Source of the DNA: Geminicoccaceae bacterium
GTDB taxonomy: Bacteria; Pseudomonadota; Alphaproteobacteria; Geminicoccales; Geminicoccaceae
Reading direction: 5' to 3'
DNA length: 64,000 bases
Assembly: GCA_020638495.1 (NCBI GenBank)
Contig: JACKIN010000011.1
Span: 65,425-129,424 of the forward strand
Part shown: positions 56,378 through 64,000 of the stretch, piece after piece
Position numbering within the stretch: position 1 is the first letter of the stretch
Layout of the letters: every line of letters begins with the position of its first letter
The notes under the pieces: generated by a model
What the model saw: only the letters and a program-made list of their open reading frames with translations
What the model was told of the DNA's origin: nothing
Databases searched by the model: none
Program-made: the position numbers and the translations under genes

Positions 56378-57098
56378 GGCCCCTGATCCTGATCCTGAGG
56401 CCGAGCCGGCGCTCGTCCGGGTCCGCTGGGACCATGCGACCCGCATCATCGCCTCGCGCTACCCGCCGATCGACCTCTTCGAGCGGGTCGACGGCGACCC
56501 GGCCGTCTGGGAGGCGCTGATCGCGGCGGAGATGCTGACCAACCCGCGCATCCGCGACGGGCTGGGCGAGATCGCCCTGGTTGCACCCGAGGAGCGCGTC
56601 GCCGGCCCCGGCGCCACCTACGTCATGGCCTCCTTCACCCACCTCAACCCGAAGGGCTCGCGCTTCAGCGACGGCAGCTACGGCGTCTATTATGCCGCCA
56701 TCGACTTCCCCACGGCGCGCGCCGAGACGATTTACCATTTCGAGCGCTTCGCCCGGGACAGCGGCGACGCTGTCCGCGACACCGACATGCGCGTCGTTGT
56801 CGGCAAGGTCGACGAGCGCTTCCACGACATCGCCAGCCTCCCCGGGCCCCGCCGCACCGCGGTCCTGGCGCCCGACGACTACACGTCGAGTCAAGCTCTC
56901 GGCCGGAGGTTACGCGAGGCCGGCAGCAACGGCGTCGTCTGGCCGAGCGTGCGCCACGCCGCTGGCACCTGCCTCGGCGCCTTCCGGCCAAAGGCCGTCC
57001 AGCCGCCCGTGCAGGAGCGCCACATCCGCTACCACTATGACGGCCGACGGGTCAGCGCCTGGTTCGACTACGCCACCAGCGCCTGGCACGCCCTCTGA
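56352..57098 (+). CDS. RES-domain toxin (NAD-degrading family)
   Basis: This 248-residue protein has a RES domain. LVRVRWDHATRIIASRYPP carries the conserved Arg, GSRFSDGSYGVYYAAIDFPTARAETIYHFERF carries the central S/Y/E motif, and a late SGWPSVRHAAG-like segment (VVWPSVRHAAGTCLGAF) matches the C-terminal core. RES toxins such as MbcT and ParT act on NAD or on phosphoribosyl enzymes. With the DUF2384 antitoxin it forms a type II toxin-antitoxin pair, fused by a 26-base overlap and controlled from one operator. Confidence 0.92.
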   Translation: MPPAPPGPEAPDPDPEAEPALVRVRWDHATRIIASRYPPIDLFERVDGDPAVWEALIAAEMLTNPRIRDGLGEIALVAPEERVAGPGATYVMASFTHLNPKGSRFSDGSYGVYYAAIDFPTARAETIYHFERFARDSGDAVRDTDMRVVVGKVDERFHDIASLPGPRRTAVLAPDDYTSSQALGRRLREAGSNGVVWPSVRHAAGTCLGAFRPKAVQPPVQERHIRYHYDGRRVSAWFDYATSAWHAL

Positions 57099-57113
57099 GC
57101 GGCGGCGACGCCC

Positions 57114-58079
57114 CTACGGCACCGCCGTCAGCGCCCCCTTGCCCTCGAACCAGCTCACCAGGTTGGCGACCACCGTGTCGCCCATCGCCGCCATGGTCTC
57201 CTCGGTCGAGCTGGCGATGTGCGGGGTGAGGACGACATTGTCGAGGCCGAGCAGGCCTTCCGGCACCCGTGGCTCGTCGTCGAAGACGTCGAGCCCGGCG
57301 GCACCGAGCCCGCCCGAGGCCAGAAGCTCCACCATGGCCGGCTCGTCGACCAGCCAGCCCCGGGCGATGTTGACGAAGATGCCGCGCGGGCCGAGCGCCT
57401 CGAGGATCTGCCGGCTGATGATCGGCGCCGCCGTGCCCCTCGCCGCCCCGGCGGCGCAGAGGAAGAGGATGTCGCTCTCGCTGGCGAGGGTGACGGCATC
57501 CGCCACGCGGCGATACGGCACGTCGCGCGCCACGGGGTCGACATAGGCGATCTCGCACTTGAAGCCCTCGAGGCGGCTCGCCACCTCGCTGCCGATGCGG
57601 CCGAGGCCGATCAGCCCCGCCTTCATGCCCGTCAGCTTGCGCCCCAGCACGAGGCGCCCCTTCAGCCAGTCGCCATTGCGCACGAACCGGTCGCCATGGG
57701 CGATCCTCCGGCAGGCGGCGAGCGCCAGCGCCAAAGCGAGATCGGCCACGTCGTCATAGAGGACCGGCGTGATGGTGATGGCGATGCCCTTCTCGCGGGC
57801 GAGGGCGAGATCGGTCATCTCGAGGCCGACGCCGTTGATGGCGCAGATCTCGACGTTGGGCATGCGGTCCATGTGCTGGCGCTGCAGGCCGGCCATGCCG
57901 CTGCCCACCGCGCCGCGAAACCGCGCCCCGTGCTGGTCGAGATAGGCCAGCGGGTCCGGCTCGGCATGGACGTTGTGGCACTTGAAGCGCGCCTCGAGGG
58001 CGGCCACCAGGGCCGGTCGCTGCGGGCCGATGATGGCGATCTCGATATCGGAGCGGGCGGGTCCGCCGGCTGACGTCAT
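57114..58079 (-). CDS. D-isomer-specific 2-hydroxyacid dehydrogenase
   Basis: This 321-residue enzyme is of the glyoxylate/hydroxypyruvate reductase type. The NAD loop is GLIGLGRIGSEVASRL. The catalytic residues are Arg in NIARGWLVDE, Glu in DVFDDEPRVPEG and His in LTPHIASST. GGGAGAG six bases before the ATG at 58077-58079 fixes the start. It lies 124 bases beyond the polyamine-binding-protein gene on the same strand. The substrate is not determined. Confidence 0.93.
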   Translation of the reverse strand: MTSAGGPARSDIEIAIIGPQRPALVAALEARFKCHNVHAEPDPLAYLDQHGARFRGAVGSGMAGLQRQHMDRMPNVEICAINGVGLEMTDLALAREKGIAITITPVLYDDVADLALALALAACRRIAHGDRFVRNGDWLKGRLVLGRKLTGMKAGLIGLGRIGSEVASRLEGFKCEIAYVDPVARDVPYRRVADAVTLASESDILFLCAAGAARGTAAPIISRQILEALGPRGIFVNIARGWLVDEPAMVELLASGGLGAAGLDVFDDEPRVPEGLLGLDNVVLTPHIASSTEETMAAMGDTVVANLVSWFEGKGALTAVP

Positions 58080-58203
58080 GAATTTCTCTCCCGTGCTCAG
58101 GGCGCGCGCCTCGGCACGGCCTCCCGCTGCCAGATATGCCGCCGGCTGCGCGTTCACGAAAGGGAAAAGGTGCGTCGCCCCGAGCCCCTGGCCCGGCCGG
58201 GGC

Positions 58204-59280
58204 TCAGGCGGCGAGCACCCGGGTCAGCGCGTTCTCGTAGAGGCTCTCCACCGCCTCGCCCTTGTAGATCGAGACCTCGCACTTATCGAGCACCGCGTCC
58301 GGCGGGTACATGGACGGGTTCTCGAGGTCCTCCGCCGGGATATAGGCCTTGGCCGCCTCGTTCGGGCTCGGAAAGCGGACATAGGTGGCGATGGCGCCGA
58401 AGACCTCGGCGTCGAGATTGAAGTTGATCCACTCGAGCGCCGCGTCGGGGTTCGGGCCGCCTCTCGGGATCGCCATGTCGTCCTCCCAGAGCAGGCCGCC
58501 TTCCTTCGGCACCACGTAGGCCAGGTCGTCGTCCTCCTCCATCACCTGCAGGATGTCGCCGTTCCACTCCATGCAGAGGTCGACCTCGCCGGCGATCAGC
58601 AGGTCCTGGCCGGTATCGGGGGTGAAGGCCTTGATGTTGGGCTTGGCCCTGATCAGGAGATCCGCAGCCGCGTCGATCTCTGCCGGGTCGGTGGTGTTGA
58701 GCGAGTAGCCGAGATAGAGCAGCGCCATCTGGATCAGGTTCTTCTCGTTGAGCACCGAGATCCGGCCGGCGAACTCGTCGGATTCGAAGAGGGCGGCCCA
58801 GCTGTCGGGCGAGGCGACGCTCTGGCGATAGCCGATGCCCATGGTGCCCCAGAAATAGGGGATGCTGAACCGGCGGCCCGGATCGAAGCTCGGGTTCTGG
58901 AAGCGCGGCGCCAGATTGCCGAAATTGGTGAGCCGGGCGTGGTCGAGCGGCAGCAGCATGTCGGCGACGATCATCCGCTCGACGAAATCGTTCGAGGGAT
59001 AGACGACATCGTAGCCCGGGTTCCCGTCGCGCAGCTTGCCGAACATCTCGTCGCTGCTGCCGTAGAGGTCGTAGCGCACGCGGATGCCGGTGGCGGCGGT
59101 GAAGTCGTCCAGCGTGTCGGGGCCGATATAGGTGTCCCAGTTGTAGACGTTGAGCTCGCCACCCTGGGCCAGCGGCAGCCGCGGCAGGGCGCCGGCGACG
59201 GCGGCCACGGCGAGCCCGGCCTGGATGGCGCGGCGGCGATTGAGCATCGGGGCCGGAAAGGGCGAAAGTCGGCGGGGCAT
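58204..59280 (-). CDS. Polyamine-binding periplasmic protein (PotD/PotF type)
   Basis: This 358-residue binding protein has a twin-arginine signal (NRRRAIQAGLAVAAVAG, cleaved before GGELNVYNW). The PotD features are LNVYNWDTYIGPDTL, YDLYGSSDEMFGKL, DVVYPSNDFVERM and the late WEDDMAIPRGGPNPDAALEWINF. GGAG lies six bases before the ATG at 59278-59280. It is on the same strand as potB-potC-potA but 3.7 kb away, with three plus-strand genes and a dehydrogenase between them. Confidence 0.92.
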   Translation of the reverse strand: MPRRLSPFPAPMLNRRRAIQAGLAVAAVAGALPRLPLAQGGELNVYNWDTYIGPDTLDDFTAATGIRVRYDLYGSSDEMFGKLRDGNPGYDVVYPSNDFVERMIVADMLLPLDHARLTNFGNLAPRFQNPSFDPGRRFSIPYFWGTMGIGYRQSVASPDSWAALFESDEFAGRISVLNEKNLIQMALLYLGYSLNTTDPAEIDAAADLLIRAKPNIKAFTPDTGQDLLIAGEVDLCMEWNGDILQVMEEDDDLAYVVPKEGGLLWEDDMAIPRGGPNPDAALEWINFNLDAEVFGAIATYVRFPSPNEAAKAYIPAEDLENPSMYPPDAVLDKCEVSIYKGEAVESLYENALTRVLAA

Positions 59281-59392
59281 CCTCGTCTCCTGCATCAACC
59301 GGCCTCTATCAACCGGGGAGCTATCTGCCGGCAGTGGTTCCGCTCGCCTCGGCAAATGTCAACGGCTACCATGGCCGCATGGCGATGGTTTC

Positions 59393-60652
59393 ATGACCGA
59401 TCCAGCTTTCTGGCCCTGGCTGCTCGCGGCCTTCCTTCTGGGCCTCGTCCTCGGCATCGGCGTCGCCGCCCTCCTCGGCCGCGGGCAGGCCCGGCGGCTG
59501 ATGGGCGTCATGGGCGAGGCGCAGCGCCGCCACGAGGCGGAGACCGACGCGCTCCTCGACGGGGTCAAGCTCGCCTTCCACGACATCGGCCGCGAGCTGG
59601 CCGGCGCCAGCCGCGACGATATGCTGCGCCTCGCCCAGACCCAGCTCGCCGGCGAGCGCCGCGCCCTCGGCCACACGCTGGAGGCGGAACGGGGCGAGCT
59701 CGCCGCCCGCATCGCCACCATGCTCACCCAGCTCGAGCGCACCCAGGGCCTGATCCGCGAGCTCGAGCGCGACCGCACCGGCAAGTTCCAGGCGCTCGCC
59801 ACCCAGCTCCGCGTCGCCGGCGACAGTGCCGCCGAGCTCGGCCGGACCACCCGCCACCTCGCCCGCAGCCTGAGCGGGGCGAAGCTGCGCGGCCAGCTCG
59901 GCGAGCGCCTCGCCGAGGACGTGCTGAAGGCAATGGGCCTCACCCCGGGCATCCACTACACCCGCCAGGCCCCGCTCGACGCCGAGCGCCGCCCCGACTT
60001 CCTCCTCGCCCTCGGCGACGGCCGCCGGCTCGCCATGGACGTCAAGTTCCCGCTCGACAACTGGCGCCGCGCCGTCGAGGCCGCCGACGAGGAGACCCAG
60101 GCGCGGCTCGAGGCGCAGTTCATGCGGGACGTCCGCGCCCATGTCGCCGCCGTGGCGTCACGCGGCTATGCGGCGCCGGAGCTCGGCACGCACGACTTCG
60201 CGCTCCTCTTCGTGCCGTCCGACGCCCTGCTCGCCGCGATCCTCGACCTCGCCCCGGATGCCATCGAGAGCGCTGCCCGCCAGCGCGTGGCGCTGGTCGG
60301 CCCGAGCACGCTCTACGCCCTGCTCGCAGCACTCCGCATGGCCGAGGGCGAGGCCCGCCTGGCCCGGGCCGGCCAGGACCTCGCCCGTGCCATCGGCGGC
60401 TTCCGCCTCGCCTGGACCCGCTACGCCGAGCGCGCCCAGCGCGTCGAGCGGCGGCTCGAGGACACGCTCGACGAGCTGCGCAAGCTCTACGGCCTGCGCC
60501 GGGCGACGGTCGACCGGGCCATGGCGACCGTCGAGGCGGTGCTCGACGGTGCTCCGCCGGAGCCGGACACGGCCGATGAGCCGCAGGACGAAGCTCAGGG
60601 TGCGGCGAAGAGCGCCAGCTTCTCGGGCGGCAGGGCGCTGACCAGCGAATAG
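59393..60652 (+). CDS. rmuC: DNA recombination protein RmuC
   Basis: This protein limits inversion between short inverted repeats. It has 419 residues. An N-terminal membrane helix (FWPWLLAAFLLGLVLGIGVA) is followed by a coiled-coil stretch (residues about 40-190). The nuclease-like core has RGQLGERLAEDVLKAMGL, RRPDFLLAL and MDVKFPLDNW. The 3' end is overlapped for 58 bases by a convergent anti-sigma-like gene. No strong ribosome-binding site is seen at the ATG. Confidence 0.9.
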   Translation: MTDPAFWPWLLAAFLLGLVLGIGVAALLGRGQARRLMGVMGEAQRRHEAETDALLDGVKLAFHDIGRELAGASRDDMLRLAQTQLAGERRALGHTLEAERGELAARIATMLTQLERTQGLIRELERDRTGKFQALATQLRVAGDSAAELGRTTRHLARSLSGAKLRGQLGERLAEDVLKAMGLTPGIHYTRQAPLDAERRPDFLLALGDGRRLAMDVKFPLDNWRRAVEAADEETQARLEAQFMRDVRAHVAAVASRGYAAPELGTHDFALLFVPSDALLAAILDLAPDAIESAARQRVALVGPSTLYALLAALRMAEGEARLARAGQDLARAIGGFRLAWTRYAERAQRVERRLEDTLDELRKLYGLRRATVDRAMATVEAVLDGAPPEPDTADEPQDEAQGAAKSASFSGGRALTSE

Positions 60653-61440
60653 GCATGCGCCCCCTCGTGCCAGTCGAGGCGGGTCAGCCCGTCCTCGACC
60701 GCGAGCGCCGGCGGTGCCACCGCCGCATCGGCCGGGTTGGCGCCGGGCTCGATGACCAGCAGCACCGGCACCCCCTCCGCGGCGAAGACCACCGCCGCGC
60801 TATCCGGGCCGCCCGGCAGCTCGGCGCTGCCGCCGACGAGACCGAAGCCGGCCACCGCCGGCAGCTCGATCGGCGCCCCGAGCTCGCGATCGAGCCAGGC
60901 GGCGAGCTCCTTTGGCTCGCCCGTGCGCAGGTCGAGAACGAGATCGCCCGCCACATAGGCTCGGTAGAGCTGGATATTGCGGCTGCCGCCGAGCCAGCCC
61001 GTCGCCAGGTCGACGATGGCGCCGACCGCCGCGACCATCAGCGCCGCACCCGCGAGGGTCTGCAGCCGCCGCCGCACCGGCCGCCGCACCGCCGCCGGGC
61101 GCTGCCGCGCCAGCCCCAGCCGCAGGCGATGCTGGCCCGCGCGCGCCGGCCGCGGCACCACCGGACCGGCCTGGGCCACAGGCGGGTGGAACAGGATCGG
61201 CTGGGACTCGCGCACCGGCTCGGTCGTCATCTCGAGCCCGAGCGGCGCCCAGAGCGAGACCTCGTGCTGCATGGCGCGCAGCCGGCGCTGCAGATCGGCC
61301 TCGAACAGCCTGAGCTCGTCGACCCGCTCGCTGCACGGCCGACAGAGCGCCAGGTGCCGGCGCAGCGCATCACGCCGCGCCTCGCCGAGTTGCCCGTCGA
61401 GACACGCCTCCAGATAGGATTCCAGGTCAGAGCAGTGCAT
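60595..61440 (-). CDS. Anti-sigma-factor-like protein with zinc finger (zf-HC2), orphan
   Basis: In this 281-residue protein the first 50 residues are a zf-HC2 finger (MHCSDLESYLEAC, then RRHLALCRPC). One membrane helix is at about residues 132-148 (LAGAALMVAAVGAIVDLA). An extracytoplasmic domain of about 120 residues follows (VLDLRTGEPKELAAWLDREL, FGLVGGSAELP). GGAG six bases before the ATG at 61438-61440 sets the start. An ECF sigma factor normally lies beside such a gene, and none is visible on either side. Confidence 0.88.
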   Translation of the reverse strand: MHCSDLESYLEACLDGQLGEARRDALRRHLALCRPCSERVDELRLFEADLQRRLRAMQHEVSLWAPLGLEMTTEPVRESQPILFHPPVAQAGPVVPRPARAGQHRLRLGLARQRPAAVRRPVRRRLQTLAGAALMVAAVGAIVDLATGWLGGSRNIQLYRAYVAGDLVLDLRTGEPKELAAWLDRELGAPIELPAVAGFGLVGGSAELPGGPDSAAVVFAAEGVPVLLVIEPGANPADAAVAPPALAVEDGLTRLDWHEGAHAYSLVSALPPEKLALFAAP

Positions 61441-61696
61441 GTTCCGCTCCCCGACGCCCCCGCTGGCCCAGCCCCGTTCGACGCCCAACGCCCGCCGGCG
61501 GCAGCCACGCGGCCTTTGGGGCCAGTCTCACCCAAACCGGGTGCCGACGCAATCCCCGCGCATGCGACTGTTCGCGGGGCGGCACTATCGGGTGGCACGG
61601 GCCAGCCGATGCGCCGGGCCGCTTTTTCAGTTGCCTTCGCTCGCCACGCCGCCAAACTGACCGGCCAGGCAAGGGCAATGAACAAGGGAGACAGGC

Positions 61697-63730
61697 ATGG
61701 GAGCGGCACCAACGATCAGGAACGTGGCCCTCGTCGGGCCGGCCGGTTCCGGCAAGACGACGCTGCTCGAAAGCCTGCTCTTCGTCAGCGGCGCCGTGCC
61801 GCGCAAGGGCCGGGTGGCGGACGGCAGCACCATCGGCGACCCGAGCCCCGAGGCCCGCGCCCGGCAGATGAGCACCGAGGTCACCGCCGCCGCCTTCGGC
61901 CATGGCGACCACCGCTTCACCATCCTCGACTGCCCGGGCTCGGTCGAGTTCGCCGCCGAGGCCAGGGCCGCGCTGCTCGGCATCGACCTCGCCGTGGTCG
62001 TGGTCGAGCCCGTGGCCGAGCGGATGAGCGCCGTCGCCCCGCTCCTCCACCACCTGGATTCCGCCGGCCTGCCGCATGTCGTCTTCATCAACAAGATGGA
62101 CCGCTCGGAGGTCCGCTACCGCGACCTGCTCGACGCCCTCCGCCAGGTCAGCACGCGACCCGTGGTGCCGCACCAGTACGCCATCGGCCGGGGCGAGGAG
62201 CTGGTCGGCTACATCGACCTCGTGACCGAGCAGGCCTACGCCTACAAGGACGGCGCCCCCTCCGACCGCATCGACCTCCCCGACGACTACCGCGAGCGCG
62301 AGCAGGAGGCCCGCGCCGAGATGCTCGAGACCCTCGCCGACTTCGACGACGACCTCATGGAGAAGCTGCTCGAGGACCAGGAGCCCTCGACCGAGGAGAT
62401 CCTCAAGGACCTGCAGAAGACCCTGAAGGCCGACCAGGTGGTGCCCGTCTTCATGGGCGTCGCCGAGAAGGACATGGGTGTGCGCCGCTTCCTCGAGGCG
62501 CTCGAGGCCGAGGCCCCGGAGCCGGCCGAGCGAGCCACCCGGCTCGGCCTCGACCCGGACGGCCCCACGATCGTCCAGATCCTCAAGAACTACCACCAGC
62601 CGCACGCCGGCAAGCTCTCGCTGGCCCGCGTCTGGAGCGGGACCGTCAAGGACGGCATGCAGCTCGGCGGCATGCGCGTCGGCGGCGTCTACCGGCTCTT
62701 CGGCGCCCAGCAGGAAGCCGCCGGCGAAGCCGCCGCGGGCGAGATCGTGGCATTGGCACGGATGGACGAGGCGAAGCCCGGCGCCGTCCTCGGCAATGGC
62801 GGGGCGGACGAGGCGGCGGCCACCCTGCCCGCCCTCGACACCGGGCAGCCCATGTTCGCCTTCGCCGTCACCGCCGCCAACCGCAACGACGAGGTCAAGC
62901 TCTCCGCCGCCTTCCACAAGCTCTGCGACGAGGATCCGTCCCTCGCCCTCGAGCACGACGCCGAGAACCACCAGACCCTCCTCTGGGGCCACGGCGAGAT
63001 CCACCTCAAGGTCGCCCTCGACCGGCTCAAGGGCAAGTACCACGTCGAGGTCGAGCCCCACACGCCCAAGACCGGCTACAAGGAAACCATCAGGAAGGGC
63101 GCCTCCGCCCACGGCCGCCACAAGAAGCAGTCCGGCGGCCACGGCCAGTTCGGCGACGTCAAGATCGACATCCGCCCCCTGCCGCGCGGCGAGGGCTTCG
63201 CCTTCACCAACAAGGTCGTCGGCGGCTCCATCCCCAAGCAGTACATCCCCGCCGTCGAGGCCGGGGCAAAGGAATTCATGGCCAAGGGTCCGCTCGGCTT
63301 CCCCGTCGTCGACGTCGGCGTCACCCTCAATGACGGCCAGTTCCACACCGTCGACAGCAACGAGCTCAGCTTCAAGATGGCCACCGCCCTCGCCCTCAAG
63401 GAGGGCCTGCCCAACTGCAGCCCCGTCCTCCTCGAGCCCGTCCTCGCCGTCACCATCTCCATCCCGACCGACGCCACCTCCAAGGCCCTCCAGCTCATCA
63501 GCCAGAAACGCGGCCAGATCCTGGGCTACGAAGCCAAGGCCGGCTGGTCCGGCTGGGACGAGATCAAGGCCCACCTCCCCCAGAACGAAACCCACGACCT
63601 CATCGTCTCCCTCCGCTCCATGAGCCAGGGCACAGGCTTCTTCACCTGGTCCTACGACCACCTCCAGGAAGTCCCCCAGAAACTCGCCGAAACCCTGGCA
63701 GCGCAAGCCAAGGAGGATGCGGCGGCCTGA
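61697..63730 (+). CDS. Elongation factor G-like GTPase (EF-G2)
   Basis: This is a 677-residue translational GTPase-like protein. The GTPase motifs are GPAGSGKTT (G1), DCPG (G3) and INKMD (G4). Domain II, III and IV segments follow, including GRHKKQSGGHGQFGDVKI and GPLGFPVVDVGVTL. It resembles the second, EF-G-like subfamily rather than the main FusA: it is a little shorter and lies outside a ribosomal operon. Its role is uncertain. It has its own strong downstream terminator. Confidence 0.93.
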   Translation: MGAAPTIRNVALVGPAGSGKTTLLESLLFVSGAVPRKGRVADGSTIGDPSPEARARQMSTEVTAAAFGHGDHRFTILDCPGSVEFAAEARAALLGIDLAVVVVEPVAERMSAVAPLLHHLDSAGLPHVVFINKMDRSEVRYRDLLDALRQVSTRPVVPHQYAIGRGEELVGYIDLVTEQAYAYKDGAPSDRIDLPDDYREREQEARAEMLETLADFDDDLMEKLLEDQEPSTEEILKDLQKTLKADQVVPVFMGVAEKDMGVRRFLEALEAEAPEPAERATRLGLDPDGPTIVQILKNYHQPHAGKLSLARVWSGTVKDGMQLGGMRVGGVYRLFGAQQEAAGEAAAGEIVALARMDEAKPGAVLGNGGADEAAATLPALDTGQPMFAFAVTAANRNDEVKLSAAFHKLCDEDPSLALEHDAENHQTLLWGHGEIHLKVALDRLKGKYHVEVEPHTPKTGYKETIRKGASAHGRHKKQSGGHGQFGDVKIDIRPLPRGEGFAFTNKVVGGSIPKQYIPAVEAGAKEFMAKGPLGFPVVDVGVTLNDGQFHTVDSNELSFKMATALALKEGLPNCSPVLLEPVLAVTISIPTDATSKALQLISQKRGQILGYEAKAGWSGWDEIKAHLPQNETHDLIVSLRSMSQGTGFFTWSYDHLQEVPQKLAETLAAQAKEDAAA

Positions 63731-63747
63731 CGGGGACGGGAAAGAAG

Positions 63748-63786
63748 GCAGGGAGGCGAGCCTCCCTGCACCCACCGTTACTTTTG
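63748..63786 (+). terminator. Intrinsic terminator after the EF-G-like gene
   Basis: A perfect 10-bp stem (GCAGGGAGGC with GCCTCCCTGC, 63748-63769) closes on a very short loop 17 bases after the stop codon. A T-rich TTACTTTT follows about 8 bases downstream. The stem is strong; the T-tract is offset, so efficiency is uncertain. Confidence 0.6.
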
Positions 63787-63811
63787 CGGCGGAAGATGGT
63801 AGGGTATTGCT

Positions 63812-63869
63812 GTGCCGCAGATCGAGTTTGCGTGGGATGGCAACCGCACCGAGATCAGAAGACGACGAC
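63812..63869 (+). pseudogene. Remnant of a BrnT-type toxin gene
   Basis: Translation from GTG at 63812 gives VPQIEFAWDGNR, which matches the usual start of BrnT toxins. The rest of that protein (about 80 residues) is missing: after 12 codons the frame becomes Arg-rich (TEIRRRRHAR) and runs into the antitoxin start. A deletion joining the 5' and 3' ends of brnT would explain it. Inference from family knowledge. Confidence 0.55.
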
Positions 63870-64000
63870 ATGCCCGCCGAGATCGACTTCTCGAAGGGCA
63901 CGCGCGGCAAGTTCGCGAAGCCAGGCACGACCCTGAAGCTGCCCGTCTATCTCGACGCCGACGTGGAAGCCTACCTCACCGCACGGGCTTCAGCCCGCGG
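63870..64000 (+). CDS. BrnA-type antitoxin, partial at right edge
   Basis: The first 43 codons are visible: MPAEIDFSKGTRGKFAKPG, then LPVYLDADVEAYLTARASA. The pattern SEIDFSKGxRGKF followed by LPVYLDxxVxxYL is the N-terminus of BrnA antitoxins, which normally neutralise a BrnT toxin encoded just before them. Here the toxin gene is collapsed, so this is an orphan antitoxin as far as visible. The C-terminal DNA-binding part lies beyond the window. Confidence 0.75.
   Translation, partial: MPAEIDFSKGTRGKFAKPGTTLKLPVYLDADVEAYLTARASAR

Overview
The window is GC-rich (about 70 percent by eye), densely packed DNA with frequent GTG and TTG starts, many 4-base stop/start overlaps, and genes running up to or into each other at convergent ends. 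The gene content (SUF operon led by an Rrf2 regulator, chorismate mutase-hisC-tyrA, plsY-dprA-topA-rnr, a SAM-II riboswitch before metA, a pyrC lacking a metal ligand next to pyrB) points to an alphaproteobacterium, most likely a Rhodospirillales/Geminicoccales-type organism. That placement is inference from gene families, not from a marker-gene comparison. No rRNA, tRNA, CRISPR array, insertion sequence or prophage was seen, and no gap between genes exceeds 300 bases.

1-6.2 kb (minus strand): a catabolic operon. It starts with a mandelate racemase-type enolase-superfamily enzyme, then an RpiR regulator, a periplasmic sugar-binding protein, a PLP enzyme of the D-cysteine desulfhydrase/ACC deaminase family, two ABC permeases and a gene cut by the window edge. 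The PLP gene carries two compensating frameshifts that destroy its phosphate-binding loop as the sequence stands. 6.2-8.3 kb: a free-standing FkbH-type glyceryl transferase/phosphatase with its own acyl carrier protein. 8.5-16.8 kb: a DUF29 protein, a fused indolepyruvate ferredoxin oxidoreductase, a propeller-like lipoprotein, a two-domain polyphosphate:AMP phosphotransferase and two proteins of unknown function.

16.9-25 kb (minus): pyrB-pyrC and the complete SUF iron-sulfur assembly operon (rrf2-sufB-sufC-sufD-sufS-sufT). 25.3-33.3 kb (mostly plus): a membrane protein, a CoA-transferase, an unusual binding-protein fusion with a small membrane partner, tadA with a DUF3426 zinc-ribbon gene on the minus strand, and ftsE-ftsX-plsC. 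33.3-36.8 kb (minus): chorismate mutase-hisC-tyrA-chaC. 36.9-41.7 kb: SAM-II riboswitch and metA, a methyltransferase, gloB, a second chaC, plsY and another methyltransferase. 41.7-49 kb (plus): dprA, topA, rnr and an MFS transporter.

49-64 kb: an exported dioxygenase-like protein paired with a ferric-reductase-like membrane protein; a reductase; xthA; a polyamine transporter potBCA whose binding-protein gene lies 3.7 kb away; a UbiH-type hydroxylase; a MbcA/ParS-Xre + RES-domain toxin-antitoxin locus with a 40-bp symmetrical operator; a 2-hydroxyacid dehydrogenase; rmuC; an orphan anti-sigma-like factor; an EF-G-like GTPase with a strong terminator; and, at the right edge, a BrnA-type antitoxin gene behind a collapsed brnT toxin remnant. 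Most genes are ordinary metabolism. The least explained parts are the left-hand catabolic operon, the FkbH/ACP pair, the binding-protein fusion, the Tat-exported dioxygenase-like/ferric-reductase pair and the two toxin-antitoxin loci.
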